Source: Planctomyces sp. (GTDB taxonomy: Bacteria > Planctomycetota > Planctomycetia > Planctomycetales > Planctomycetaceae). From it: a DNA stretch of 42,319 nt. The notes beneath the pieces were generated by a model. That model was not told the DNA's origin. It did not search any database and was given only the letters and a program-made list of their open reading frames with translations. Positions 27,748 through 36,845 of this stretch are shown here, in pieces. Location: contig JAIXUU010000026.1 in the NCBI GenBank assembly GCA_027483405.1, forward strand, positions 1 to 42,319. Direction: 5' to 3'. Numbering within the stretch: position 1 is the first letter of the stretch; each line of letters begins with the position of its first letter. The translations under genes and the position numbers were made by a program.

Positions 27748-28698
27748 ATGTCTTTGCGTACTTTGGCCTGTTCTGCGGCGATTCTTCTGGGGTTGGTTCC
27801 TGCCCTGGCTGATGCACAACTCGTCCCCGGTACTGGGACACTCCTTTCCAATGCCTGTGATGACTTCGAAGACGAAAACTGGAACTTTACTTACAACTTG
27901 CCTAAGGCAAGTTCGAACATTGATAAGACCGTTCGCCATCCGGCTGGATTTTCTGCCAATTACAAATGGCACGAGAGCACCTATCGCGGCACTCCCGATT
28001 TTGTCAAACGCGTGGAAACTCCGGCTGGCGGAATCGCCGGCAGCAAAGGAGCACTCGCGATTCAGACTTTGAATTCAGGAATCCCCGGTCAGCTCTCCGG
28101 CAAGTTCCAGCAGGATGATCTGATCGCTGGTGTCGCTCAGACGATTGGTTACCTGCCAGTCAATCGATCTCCCAGCTTTGTGGTACGCGTCTATATGCCC
28201 CCTTTTGAACAGTGGGAAAAGCGCACTGGCTCGCAGTTTGGCTTCCGTACCGATTGTCAGACGACGATTAACAATCCAGCAGCCAGCAGTGGCTTTGGTC
28301 GATTGAGACGCAACTCCACCCCTGCCAAAAAACTGGAGAATTATTGGCCGGGCTTTTTCGTGCAGTACAATCGCAAAGCGGATGGTTATCAGGAAGACCA
28401 CGCGATTCTGCTACTTCGTTCGGGCTCACGCGGTGAAGATGTTCCCGGGCCGAAAATCACTCAGCCCGGCTGGTGGACGTTGGGGATGTCCTTTACTCCC
28501 GACGGACAGGTACATTACTACGCCCATCCCGGTGTTGAAGACCTCAAGGCCAGTGATCACTTGTATTCGAGCTTCCCTTACAGCTATCGCTGTGAGCAGG
28601 TGAATACATTCTTCTTCAACATCGTCAACATGGATGACGGCAAGACCTGGTCGACTCGATTTATTGTCGATGATCCCAAGATCTATTCCGTTCGCTAA
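27748..28698 (+). CDS. Secreted protein of unknown function
   Basis: The protein has 316 residues with a clean Sec signal peptide: a basic SLRT start, a hydrophobic core, and cleavage after ALADA (about residue 23). The mature part is rich in aromatic residues and beta-strand patterns (CDDFEDENWNFTYN, FFFNIVNMDDGKTW, FIVDDPKIYSV) and contains two or three cysteines that could form disulfides. This resembles a jelly-roll/concanavalin-like fold, but I do not recognise the family. GGGG seven bases before ATG 27748 supports this start. It ends in a strong terminator. Its location is periplasm or outside the cell. Confidence 0.85.
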   Translation: MSLRTLACSAAILLGLVPALADAQLVPGTGTLLSNACDDFEDENWNFTYNLPKASSNIDKTVRHPAGFSANYKWHESTYRGTPDFVKRVETPAGGIAGSKGALAIQTLNSGIPGQLSGKFQQDDLIAGVAQTIGYLPVNRSPSFVVRVYMPPFEQWEKRTGSQFGFRTDCQTTINNPAASSGFGRLRRNSTPAKKLENYWPGFFVQYNRKADGYQEDHAILLLRSGSRGEDVPGPKITQPGWWTLGMSFTPDGQVHYYAHPGVEDLKASDHLYSSFPYSYRCEQVNTFFFNIVNMDDGKTWSTRFIVDDPKIYSVR

Positions 28699-28752
28699 CA
28701 AGCACCGCCAACGAGTCTGTACAGCATCTCGCGACGGTATCGCATCTGTCAG

Positions 28753-28795
28753 GCCGATGGAACTTTCTGATTCAGTTCCATCGGCTGTTTTGTTT
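28753..28795 (+). terminator. Rho-independent terminator after the secreted protein gene
   Basis: GCCGATGGAACT (28753-28764) and AGTTCCATCGGC (28774-28785) form a perfect 12-bp stem with a 9-base loop, followed by TGTTTTGTTT. It is placed 54 bases after the stop codon. Confidence 0.9.
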
Positions 28796-28833
28796 GCCGA
28801 AGCGGTTGATAGGCTTTCCACGAAACGACATCG

Positions 28834-28858
28834 CTCTGTGTGCCATGCCTGCGGCTCT
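28834..28858 (+). repeat. Palindromic repeat family B, copy 2 (degenerate)
   Basis: The 25 bases beginning CTCTGTGTGCCATGC match those at 1372-1396 with only two differences. The 3' arm of the hairpin is disrupted in this copy. It lies between the terminator and the convergent sigma-factor gene. Confidence 0.6.
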
Positions 28859-28901
28859 TATCTCACGGCAAGCCTATAAGAATTCCGTACGCAGGAGTCA
28901 C

Positions 28902-30032
28902 TCAGGCCTGGAACAATTCCACAAGGACTGGCTTCTGCTCGGCATAAAGTTTCAGCTTATCGAGAGCTTTGAGCACGATTTGCCTGACACGCTCTTTGCT
29001 CAGACCAATTCGTCCGGAGATCTCGGAAAGTGACTGGCCACGAGGCTGGCCATCGAGACCAAACCTGGCGGCAATGACAGCTCGCTCGCGTTCCGACAAT
29101 GTTTCCAGAAGTGATGTCAGCTCGCGCTGGCAGGCCTCTTGAGATTCTCCAGGCTGGGTTTCTACCGGGCTGCGGAAATCTTCGAACTGCTCGAGGGCTT
29201 CATGAATGTAAGCCGTCGTGTGTTCGTTCCAGGTCTGCACCTTTTTGAAGTGGCGGTGCATCTGATTGCGGACGGCCCAGGTGGCGTAAGTGCTGAAGCG
29301 ATTTCCCAAACTGATATCGAACAGTTCAACCGAACGGATCAGAGGCATCACGCCTTCGGAAACAAGTTCGGCAAGCTGCTCAATGGATCCACAACATTTA
29401 CGAGCCAGGGCTACGACGAGCCGGAGGTTGGCCTGAACGATCTGATTGCGAGCGGTAATCGATTTGTTCAGCCAGAGGTTGTACTGAGCAAAGTAGGCAT
29501 CACTGGCAGGAGATTTGGCGAGCTTCTTGCGAGCGACTTCTGCCTGATACCGGCAGAAGTTCATCCATAAGAAGAGATAATTTTCTTCATCCGGAGCGAG
29601 TAGGCGAGAGCGGGCGAAGGCGGGCAACAGTGCTCCGGCCGTGGTCGCTTGAGAGACAGGTGAGGCACTCAGGGAATCAATGGTGAGTGGCTTCAACTGT
29701 TCCAGTTGAGCTTCGGCTTTTTTCCGTGCGAAGAGTGGATGATCCACATAGGCCAAAGGAGGGGGAATCAACCGCTGGGGAGCCACAGGGCGTGGAGCTC
29801 GGGCGGTTGTTTTATTCTTAACAGCCGTGGCTGCGGATGAATTCAAAGACTTGCAGATACGCTTTTCAGACACGAGGGTCGAAAGACAAAGTTCCTCTGT
29901 CAAACTTTGAGATTTACTGGAGATTCTGGCAGAAACTTTTGTCGCTGCAGTTGCCGATTTCGATCGGGCTGTCTTTGATCCCGAAGGAGACTTTTTGCTT
30001 TTGCTTCTGGATCTTTCCAAAGTTGCAATCAT
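28902..30032 (-). CDS. RpoD-like RNA polymerase sigma factor, atypical
   Basis: The 376-residue protein has a lysine/serine/alanine-rich N-terminal tail (about residues 1-90) of low complexity, a region 1.2-like helix, region 2 (ANLRLVVALARK, then SVELFDISLGNRFSTYATWAVRNQMHRHF) and a region 4 HTH (SLSEISGRIGLSKERVRQIV). Region 3, about 75 residues in housekeeping sigma factors, is replaced by a roughly 45-residue acidic linker. This fits a group-2/3 alternative factor more than the housekeeping one. Part of region 2 lacks the usual 'LIQEGNIGL' wording (here LAELVSEGVMPLIRS), which may alter core contacts. AAAGG seven bases before the ATG supports the start. Its regulon is unknown. Confidence 0.88.
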   Translation of the reverse strand: MIATLERSRSKSKKSPSGSKTARSKSATAATKVSARISSKSQSLTEELCLSTLVSEKRICKSLNSSAATAVKNKTTARAPRPVAPQRLIPPPLAYVDHPLFARKKAEAQLEQLKPLTIDSLSASPVSQATTAGALLPAFARSRLLAPDEENYLFLWMNFCRYQAEVARKKLAKSPASDAYFAQYNLWLNKSITARNQIVQANLRLVVALARKCCGSIEQLAELVSEGVMPLIRSVELFDISLGNRFSTYATWAVRNQMHRHFKKVQTWNEHTTAYIHEALEQFEDFRSPVETQPGESQEACQRELTSLLETLSERERAVIAARFGLDGQPRGQSLSEISGRIGLSKERVRQIVLKALDKLKLYAEQKPVLVELFQA

Positions 30033-30215
30033 GTCAAACCTTTAGTAGCAGCAGATTAGTTGTTTGGACAATTGATCCTGCCCAGCTAACCGCAGCGTGA
30101 CTTGAGGTTTAACGGCCGAACTTCAGCAAAATTGCTGATGAGATTTTTTGCAGAGAAAACTGATCTCTACGAATGCCGTCACACCGTCTGACAAGCACTT
30201 CGAAAAAGACGGGTA

Positions 30216-31415
30216 TCAACTGTCGGAACGGGTATTCAAATCCTTGAACATGAAAGACTCGGATTGAATTTCCGATCTTCCGTTCAGGTCGATGTTGACC
30301 AGCATGGCCAGAGCGATCGAGGTGGCGACTAAACTGGAACCACCGTAGCTCATGAGCGGTAGCGTGATCCCGGTAATGGGGAGCAATCCCACAGCCATGC
30401 CTGTGTTGATGATCATTTGCGTGATCAGAAGCACAGTAATGCCAACGGCGACGAGTCGGCCGAAAGGTTCTTTACATCGCTGCGAAATCTGCATGCCCTG
30501 CATCAGGAAGATGGCATACAGCGCAACCGTCGCCAGAGCTCCACCCAGGCCGAATCGTTCAGCGACCATACAGAACACAAAGTCAGTCTGGCCGGCGGGC
30601 AGGTGATAAGCGGCCGGTTCTTCGAGCAACTGTCCCTGGAGCTCACTTCCCCAGAAGCCGCCCAGTGCGATGACCTGCTTGGCCTGATGTTGATGATAGC
30701 CGTCACCTCGTGGGGCTGGCCCGCCATCGGTCTGATTGAAAAGTGCCGTCACCCGTGAGCGTTGCTCGGCATTCATCCCCTGCCAGAAGAAAGGCATCAG
30801 ACAGGCGGCCAGCAGCATGACCGCCAGCAGATGCCTGGCCCGGGCTCCGGCGACGAACAGCATGCTGAAAAGGACGGGGACGAAGAGCATGGCCGAGCCG
30901 AGATCGGGTTCCAGCAGGATGAGTGCGACGGGGAACAGCATCACGACGAAGGGGATCACTAAACCGCGCAGTGTGCGATGATTATCGCGGTACATCAGGT
31001 AATGTGCCAAAGCCATGATGAAGGTGAGTTTGGCCATCTCAGAAGGTTGGAAATCGAGAATTCCCAGAGGAATCCAGCTTCGCGCCCCATTGCGAGGTGG
31101 CATGGCGAGTACCAGCACCAAGAGTGGCAGAGAGGCCACAAAGAGCCAGTCACTGAATCGCTTCCAGCGGGAGTAAGGGATGGCCACGACGAGTGCAAAC
31201 GCGATCGCTGCCGGAATGAGCCAGACGACCTGCCGCTCGTACCGGGGCGTAACGGTCTGCAGTTGATCAGCCCGGGCAATGCCACAGAGACCCAAGACGA
31301 CAAGGCCCAGAGCACAGGCCAGGAGGATGAGCGACGGGTGCGAGAAAAAGCCCGTCACTGAAAACGAACTTCTGCTGGTCGGCGAAACATTAAGCCCGAT
31401 TGTGATGCCAGCCAT
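30216..31415 (-). CDS. rodA: SEDS glycosyltransferase RodA
   Basis: The 399-residue, ten-segment membrane protein polymerises peptidoglycan for cell elongation. Motifs are GARSWIPLGILDFQPSEMAK, the catalytic aspartate in LLEPDLGSAMLFVP, HLPAGQTDFVFCMVAERFG, and the C-terminal LPLMSYGGSSLVATSIALAM. The RodA assignment rests on the PSEMAKL and MSYGGSS wording and on the separate ftsW-like gene next to mraY. It is the last gene of lepB-lptB-rodA, starting only 11 bases after lptB with AAAGG six bases before the ATG, so it is clearly co-transcribed. No mreB or class B PBP is in view. Confidence 0.93.
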   Translation of the reverse strand: MAGITIGLNVSPTSRSSFSVTGFFSHPSLILLACALGLVVLGLCGIARADQLQTVTPRYERQVVWLIPAAIAFALVVAIPYSRWKRFSDWLFVASLPLLVLVLAMPPRNGARSWIPLGILDFQPSEMAKLTFIMALAHYLMYRDNHRTLRGLVIPFVVMLFPVALILLEPDLGSAMLFVPVLFSMLFVAGARARHLLAVMLLAACLMPFFWQGMNAEQRSRVTALFNQTDGGPAPRGDGYHQHQAKQVIALGGFWGSELQGQLLEEPAAYHLPAGQTDFVFCMVAERFGLGGALATVALYAIFLMQGMQISQRCKEPFGRLVAVGITVLLITQMIINTGMAVGLLPITGITLPLMSYGGSSLVATSIALAMLVNIDLNGRSEIQSESFMFKDLNTRSDS

Positions 31416-31426
31416 GACGACCTTTG

Positions 31427-32215
31427 TTACGCAGCGCGGCGTTCTTCGAATTGCCCGGCCTGAAAGATCCCTTTGCTCTCGATAATCGACTTGGCGTCAA
31501 AGCGACTACCAAAGTAATAGCGCTGGGCGTCCGGGTCATTCAGGACCTGTTCCGCATCGCCACTACAGAGAATGCGCCCGCCGAAGACGATGTAGCTGCG
31601 ATCGGTAATCGTCAACGTTTCCCGTTCGCGGTGATCTGTGAGGAGAATCGATATCCCGGAGTTCCGGAGTTCGGCAATGATATCCTGAATACTGTTGATG
31701 GTGACGGGATCGATCCCTGTGAAAGGTTCATCGAGCAGAATGAGATTGGGGCGACTGGCCAGACAGCGGGCGATTTCCAGCCGGCGGCGTTCCCCACCAG
31801 AGAGTGTGGAGGCGATCTGATGTCGCTTTTCGGCTATGCCAAACTCATTGAGGAGTTCGTCGCAACGGTAATTTCGTTCTTTGGCCGTGAGCGGCATGAA
31901 TTCGAGGACAGCAATCAAATTCTGATCGACAGTCAACTTGGTGAAGATGCTCGTGTCCTGCGGCAGATAACCCATGCCGGCCTGAGCCCGCCGATAAAGG
32001 GGCCAGTTGGTGACATCGATGCCGTTGAACATGACCTTGCCGCGAGTGGGTGTGACCAGCCCGCACGTCATGCGGAAGCTGGTCGATTTCCCGGCCCCGT
32101 TGGGCCCGAGCAGACCGACAACTTCGCCGGGGTTCACATGGAAGCTGACATCCGCTACAGCCAGCTTGCGCGGGTATTGCTTGACGAGACCTGTGCATTC
32201 CAGCAGTTTGGGCAT
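31427..32215 (-). CDS. lptB: LPS export ABC transporter ATP-binding protein LptB
   Basis: This 262-residue ABC ATPase of the Lpt system powers lipopolysaccharide transport to the outer membrane. Walker A is GLLGPNGAGKST (about residues 36-47). The Q-loop region GMGYLPQDTSIFTKLTVDQN is diagnostic of LptB, the signature is LSGGERRRLEIARCLA, Walker B is LILLDEPFTGIDP, and the switch histidine lies in LTDHRERETL. A C-terminal extension of about 20 residues (FDAKSIIESKGIF onward) is longer than in Escherichia coli. AAGGAGG six bases before the ATG is a near-perfect ribosome site. It lies between lepB and rodA. The partner permeases LptF/G are elsewhere. Confidence 0.95.
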   Translation of the reverse strand: MPKLLECTGLVKQYPRKLAVADVSFHVNPGEVVGLLGPNGAGKSTSFRMTCGLVTPTRGKVMFNGIDVTNWPLYRRAQAGMGYLPQDTSIFTKLTVDQNLIAVLEFMPLTAKERNYRCDELLNEFGIAEKRHQIASTLSGGERRRLEIARCLASRPNLILLDEPFTGIDPVTINSIQDIIAELRNSGISILLTDHRERETLTITDRSYIVFGGRILCSGDAEQVLNDPDAQRYYFGSRFDAKSIIESKGIFQAGQFEERRAA

Positions 32216-32314
32216 CTGATCCTCCTTGATCCGATGTCAGTTTAGCCTGATCGTGTCGAGCCGTACAGATGACGTTGGCAGCCCGAGATTGTGGGGAATT
32301 CTGGCAAGCGGCGC

Positions 32315-34180
32315 TTACCGAATGCGCGTCCAGCGCCACCACTGGGGATAGAAGGGAATGGAGAACCTGGGGTAGTTTTCGACATCCGGGTTCTGGGCTT
32401 TATTGACCTTATGATAGAAGAACGGCAATGGTGCATACCCTTTGCCATCATTCATGAAGGGAACGCCATGCGGCCAGAAAATACTGAAGGCCTTGCCCAC
32501 CAGGGCTGAGCCAGGGACAGCATGCCTGCGGTCGGCACCACGAGTGTTCGACCATTGTCGGGCATCCTGACTTCGCGGTGAGTTATCGCCCATCATGAAG
32601 TATTCGTCGGCTCCCAGAGCGGGGAATTCGGCGGCAAATGCATGGGCTTCGTACTCGGCTCCCCAGGCGAGCGGATCGCTCAAAAGTGCCGCCAAGCGAC
32701 CAGGGCTCGAATACTCGCTGGGTGAAACGGCAGCATCGGGAAAGGCCCGTCCGTCACTCAGATCGCGGTCGGCCCGGTAATAAATGTCGCGGAAGATGCG
32801 GAGTTCTTCGACATCGACTTCGCGGCCCTGAGCAAAAATCCCTACGGGAGAGAGGTCTCGCAATTGCGGACCATAGAGAACTGGTGGTGCATAGGTGGTT
32901 TCAGCATCAAATTCGACCAGTTGATCGTTGATCCAGACGCAGAGTCTCTGATCGAAGTTGGCAAACTCCAGATTGAACCACGAACCTGTCGCAACGACGG
33001 GACTTTTGCTGCGGGCAATCTGGCGAAAGGCCTCTTCGCCGGCCAGTTCATCCGACATCCGCAGTGTGATGAAACCATCGGTTCCAATCACACACTGGTA
33101 AACCCGCACGCCACGTGTGAGTTCGATAATCACGTTCGCATTCTCGATCCCTTCGGCGGCAGGGCCCAGCCGGAATTTTCCAGTGACGGCGATGTCGCCG
33201 ACCCAGTAGGGATCAGGTTCGCCACGCTGGCCGTTGCCCATGGGGGCGTAATGGTTGTAGGAGCAGAAGTCGGCGATCAACTGAGGTTTCGCGGGGAAAA
33301 TCATCGGCTGATTATCCAGGGCCTGATTCCAGGCTTCGGGCGTGGGAAGATAATGCCGATATCTGAGCCATTTTCCGGCTTGAGACTCGTTCCCGGTGAT
33401 CGAGAAGGATCTGGCTTTTCGATCGGCTTTCCACCCGGCAGGATCTACCTTCCAGTCGGCTGGGGAAACATCGTTGGCGGGAATTTCCACACCCTGCCAG
33501 CGTTCGGGCCAACCGGCATCGATCAGAACCCGTGGTGCTTCGGTGTCGTCGTAAACTGATTGCTGAATGACGCGCTGCTTGTTGGGGTCATCCTTGCGAG
33601 CGATTTTGTATTCGCCATCCAAGCCGGGACGCACGTAGATATCGCCGCGCCAGATGCGGAGCATTTCGCCGGGAAGGCCCACCAGACGTTTGATGTAGTT
33701 GGTCTCGGGCTCTTCGGGGAACTTGAAGACGACCACATCCCACCGGCTGGGTTTGGAGAGTTCGTAGGTCCATTTGTTGACGAGAATTCGGTCGCCACTG
33801 AAGACCGGGCGGTCTTTGATATCGTTCTCAAAGCGGCAATTGGGGCAGGTGGCCGTTTCGATCCGCATTTCGAGTGTGCCATTCGAGCGATTGAGTTCAT
33901 CGCTGGCACCGATCGCAAACTGATGTCGGCACTGGCTGCAGGTCACCTCTTTGCAGCGACCATAGAGCGTGGGAGCCATCGATCCCGTGGGGATGACAAA
34001 GGCTTCAGCAAGGAATGTGCGCAGAATGAAGGCGAGAATGAACGCAAAGGCAATCGATTCAATGACTTCCCGCGTATCATTGCCGGAGCGGACGCGCGTC
34101 TTCGCCTGGGGAGCGGCCATTGAAGCCGGCTGAACTGCGACTCCTTTACCAAACCAGGTACTCTTCGCCGTCAAGCCCAT
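32315..34180 (-). CDS. lepB: Signal peptidase I with zinc ribbon and large inserted domain
   Basis: Signal peptidase I removes Sec signal peptides at the outer face of the inner membrane. The N-terminal membrane segment is at about 41-60. The catalytic serine is S67 in PTGSMAPTL and the general-base lysine K164 in NYIKRLVGLPGE; box E, GDNSPRSQDAR, lies near residue 550. At 621 residues it is roughly twice the usual size. Two insertions explain this: a cysteine pair set CSQC (81-84) and CPNC (112-115), probably a zinc ribbon directly after the serine box, and about 270 residues (about 240-510) with a beta-sandwich pattern resembling a concanavalin/LamG fold (GKFRLGP, VIIELTRGVRVYQC, WFNLEFANFDQRLCVWINDQ). 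TGAGG lies six bases before the ATG. It is first in lepB-lptB-rodA. Confidence 0.92.
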   Translation of the reverse strand: MGLTAKSTWFGKGVAVQPASMAAPQAKTRVRSGNDTREVIESIAFAFILAFILRTFLAEAFVIPTGSMAPTLYGRCKEVTCSQCRHQFAIGASDELNRSNGTLEMRIETATCPNCRFENDIKDRPVFSGDRILVNKWTYELSKPSRWDVVVFKFPEEPETNYIKRLVGLPGEMLRIWRGDIYVRPGLDGEYKIARKDDPNKQRVIQQSVYDDTEAPRVLIDAGWPERWQGVEIPANDVSPADWKVDPAGWKADRKARSFSITGNESQAGKWLRYRHYLPTPEAWNQALDNQPMIFPAKPQLIADFCSYNHYAPMGNGQRGEPDPYWVGDIAVTGKFRLGPAAEGIENANVIIELTRGVRVYQCVIGTDGFITLRMSDELAGEEAFRQIARSKSPVVATGSWFNLEFANFDQRLCVWINDQLVEFDAETTYAPPVLYGPQLRDLSPVGIFAQGREVDVEELRIFRDIYYRADRDLSDGRAFPDAAVSPSEYSSPGRLAALLSDPLAWGAEYEAHAFAAEFPALGADEYFMMGDNSPRSQDARQWSNTRGADRRHAVPGSALVGKAFSIFWPHGVPFMNDGKGYAPLPFFYHKVNKAQNPDVENYPRFSIPFYPQWWRWTRIR

Positions 34181-34505
34181 TCAAGCCTCAAATCTGTATC
34201 GGTACGCTGCGATCGTGACGCCAGTTGTGGTGCCACGGATTACGACTGACCACCCAGTACAACACCCTGTTTACGTTTGCGAGAGACATCTCGTGAGAAT
34301 GAACCCATGAGAATGACCTCGGGGAGTTTACTCGAAAACCTGCGACGGGGAGAAGTCAGAGTTGATGCATTTGTTCAGTGGTGGTTTTGTTTGGCGAGGG
34401 ATGGATGATGGGGCTGGTGGGCATGAGCCAGAATGAGTGACTAGGATAAAGCCAATCAAGCATCAGGGAAGGTAGCGGGGTTCAAACCTCGACAGGGAGT
34501 TGCTG
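34181..34505. other. Intergenic region, 325 bp, divergent
   Basis: No gene is found. It must contain the lepB operon promoter (minus) and any promoter for the small lipoprotein gene (plus). A short direct repeat TGAGAATGA occurs twice near 34293-34315. Nothing else stands out. Confidence 0.5.
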
Positions 34506-35045
34506 ATGAGCGAATCAATTTGGGACACTTCGAGTCGCACGCCTCACTTGCGAGACTACTCGCGAACTTCCATGGGCTTTTTTTTCGATGCACTTAATGA
34601 CGCAAATGGACAAAGATTTTTGCTACGATTCATGAGATTGGCCATCTGGGCCCTCCCTTTAATGATGATTTCAGCCCCGGGTTGCAGCGACAGCCCAAAG
34701 AGATCCAACGCTGAAACGGAGAAGAAGACGACCCGCGACAGACGGCTCAATGCTGGATTCTGTGACGAGGCGATCCAAATCATCGGAGATGAGATCGTTC
34801 GAGGTACCCATCAATGCAGACCTTCGGAAGAGGTAACCCGACAGATATCACAACATCTTACGAAAGAAGTCTTGAAGGATGATCGCTTTGAGATTGATAC
34901 TCCGCTTCAAATCTCAAAGGATATATTTGTCGTTGTTTATCGGGGTTCTGGAGGCGGAGCTTTCCGTGAAGTCTGCCTCATGCTCAAGTACAATAGTGAG
35001 TCGAATTGCTCAGTTCTCAGTTCATGCATCCGTTGTATTGAATAG
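34506..35045 (+). CDS. Hypothetical small lipoprotein-like protein
   Basis: The frame from ATG 34506 gives 179 residues, with AGGGAG six bases upstream. A hydrophobic segment ends in MMISAPGCS (about residues 51-59), resembling a lipobox; a start at the internal ATG 34632 would give a textbook signal peptide, but no ribosome site precedes it. The mature part is charged and cysteine-containing (C at EAIQ, HQC and two near the end), with a GSGGGAF loop. I recognise no family. Codon use and AT content differ from the housekeeping genes around it, so it may be recently acquired. It is followed by another unknown membrane protein on the same strand. Confidence 0.65.
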   Translation: MSESIWDTSSRTPHLRDYSRTSMGFFFDALNDANGQRFLLRFMRLAIWALPLMMISAPGCSDSPKRSNAETEKKTTRDRRLNAGFCDEAIQIIGDEIVRGTHQCRPSEEVTRQISQHLTKEVLKDDRFEIDTPLQISKDIFVVVYRGSGGGAFREVCLMLKYNSESNCSVLSSCIRCIE

Positions 35046-35181
35046 CTCGTTTTCAGGAAGTTGAGATCTTCGCCAAGGTGCCATTTCTGTGCGGATACGA
35101 CAGAACCGTAATCCAGAGCTTGAGCACCAACAAAACCATGAGAAACGTGCGAAGACAACACAACTCACGGCGGCTCATTAC

Positions 35182-35928
35182 ATGTCACGTTTTCGATGGC
35201 TCATCGTTTTATCATTATCCTTTGTTCTCGTCACCATTGTCTTGGTGTATCCTCGGATTGAAAGGCTGACGTCCTACAGACGATTAATTCTGAATCCGCA
35301 TGCCACTTCACGACTGGCCATTCAACCGAATTCAATGTATCCCCAGCCCGTGCCCGACACCCAGCTGATCGATACATTCTACTCTCAATTCCAAGTACCC
35401 GCTGGTTTCTTCACAAGTCTCGATGCTCGCAAGACATGGTTAAAGCTTCAGAATGCGAATGGTGATTCCGTTTTACTTACTCAACTTCATTATGAAACTC
35501 ATTTTTCTGCCGACGGTAACTACACATTCCATCGCCAGTCGCTGAATGAGCAGGCTAGAACTTCGTGGCAAGTCCTCTTGATGCCAGAAGATGAGTATGC
35601 AGAGCACTGGGCATTAATTGCTGCAAAGATTGCCATTCCGTATGCTGATCAGGATGTTTCTACATTCCACACATCGACCACAAAGGGCATAATCCGTTTT
35701 GGGTCGACCACCACCTATCCACACGTTGTCAGTATGGTTGTCTGGGACATTTCACGTCCGATTTCCCAAGAGATCATCATCACGATCGCTGATCCTGAAC
35801 TGCGCCATTCAACAGTGGAAACCATCGCCTCCAGCTATCGATTCACAATAGATGCTATCCCGCCAGTCGATATTCAGCAGCAGTTGGCAAGCGAGGCAAG
35901 CAGGTCTTTCAGGAGGCACATCGACTGA
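35182..35928 (+). CDS. Hypothetical membrane-anchored protein
   Basis: This is a 248-residue protein with one N-terminal membrane segment (FRWLIVLSLSFVLVTIVLVY, residues about 3-23) and a soluble beta-rich domain in the periplasm. The frame also opens from a GTG at 35089, but the ATG at 35182 starts right at the signal anchor. No family is recognised. It follows the small lipoprotein gene by 136 bases and could be a partner in the same transcript. The base composition is more AT-rich than the neighbouring housekeeping genes. Confidence 0.7.
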   Translation: MSRFRWLIVLSLSFVLVTIVLVYPRIERLTSYRRLILNPHATSRLAIQPNSMYPQPVPDTQLIDTFYSQFQVPAGFFTSLDARKTWLKLQNANGDSVLLTQLHYETHFSADGNYTFHRQSLNEQARTSWQVLLMPEDEYAEHWALIAAKIAIPYADQDVSTFHTSTTKGIIRFGSTTTYPHVVSMVVWDISRPISQEIIITIADPELRHSTVETIASSYRFTIDAIPPVDIQQQLASEASRSFRRHID

Positions 35929-35974
35929 GATGGATTCAGAGTATTGATGGAGCCAAGACTCAATGCGTTTATTC

Positions 35975-36029
35975 GGTGTTTCTTGTTCCTATCGTCACCC
36001 AGACGTGCAGAGCCACGTCTGGGCCACCC
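35975..36029 (+). repeat. Palindromic repeat family A, copy 1
   Basis: CCCAGACGTG (35998-36007) and CACGTCTGGG (36014-36023) are perfect 10-bp arms around CAGAGC. The flanks GGTGTTTCTTG on the left and GGGCCACC on the right recur in two other copies, 36791-36845 (+) and 37431-37482 (-). This is a dispersed REP-like element. Confidence 0.8.
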
Positions 36030-36044
36030 GGCCACCTAACAGCG

Positions 36045-36473
36045 CTACGAAAACATTTGGGGTGAGACATTCTCAGCCTGAGAGAACAATACGTAAGATA
36101 TCGTGTGCTTAAGTATTGCTTGTATTTCCTCCGGACATACTTCAACTTTTAGAGGAGACGTGGGTATGCAGTTACGCGAATAGCCGAGATTGCGACCTTT
36201 TCCAGGTAGGTAGTCGTATGAATATAGCCCCCTGCCCGACATTGCAAGAAAGAAGTCGTTGTTACCGGCTGCGTCAGTATAAACGCTTGCACAAGACACA
36301 GGCAATTCAACAAAAAAAGAATGCAACGCCAAACGATTTTCAGAAGAATTCTTGACGGATCGAGGCAAGAATCCACGCCCTCCGGTCGCAAAGTGCCCAA
36401 TACACCCCGATTCATCAACAGCATACCAGTCTAAATCTTCACATTGTTCTTCAATATCTGATATTTCCGCCAT
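36045..36473 (-). CDS. Hypothetical small cytosolic protein, possibly immunity-like
   Basis: This is a 142-residue protein with no signal peptide. The N-terminus IEEQCEDLDWYAVDESG, then GHFATGGRGFLP, is a pattern I associate with small proteins found beside polymorphic toxins, but this is recollection, not a search result. A repeated GRG (GRGFLP, GRGLYSYDY) and a Tyr-rich centre are visible. AGGTG six bases before the ATG supports translation. It lies alone between repeat copies with no toxin gene next to it in the window. The function is unknown. Confidence 0.6.
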   Translation of the reverse strand: MAEISDIEEQCEDLDWYAVDESGCIGHFATGGRGFLPRSVKNSSENRLALHSFFVELPVSCASVYTDAAGNNDFFLAMSGRGLYSYDYLPGKGRNLGYSRNCIPTSPLKVEVCPEEIQAILKHTISYVLFSQAENVSPQMFS

Positions 36474-36674
36474 AGATGCACCTATTCTTTGTGTGCCAAC
36501 GGTATGTCAATAGTCGCTTTAAACAACGTTCTAGTGATACTTTCAGTTCTTCATTTCTCGCCGTAAAGAAATCATCGGCTGGATGGTTTGTTCAGAGAGG
36601 ATGAGCTCTGTGCGATGGTGGCGGTTTCAAGTGAGCATGCTGGAATTGTGGATGGTATTGATCTTTGAATTTGA

Positions 36675-36720
36675 AAACACATGCTTCCTCAGGGCCGGAA
36701 GCATGGCACACAATGGGGTA
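36675..36720 (-). repeat. Palindromic repeat family B, copy 3
   Basis: CATGCTTCC (36680-36688) and GGAAGCATG (36697-36705) are perfect 9-bp arms with an 8-base loop. On the minus strand it reads TTGTGTGCCATGCTTCC, then the return arm and TGTGTTTTC, paralleling the copy at 1368-1410 on both flanks. Confidence 0.65.
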
Positions 36721-36790
36721 TATTTCCATCTTGATCCATGGTCACAACCACACCCTTCGGGGGACCTCAGGGACGTGCCACCCCGTTGAT

Positions 36791-36845
36791 GGTGTTTCTT
36801 GTGACTGTTGTCACCTAGACGTGCAGAGCCACGTCTGGGCCACCC
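36791..36845 (+). repeat. Palindromic repeat family A, copy 2
   Basis: This copy has the same layout as copy 1: GGTGTTTCTTGTG, then CCTAGACGTG/CACGTCTGGG arms (one G-T pair in the RNA), then GGGCCACC. It matches copy 1 over about 50 bases with a few substitutions. Confidence 0.8.
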
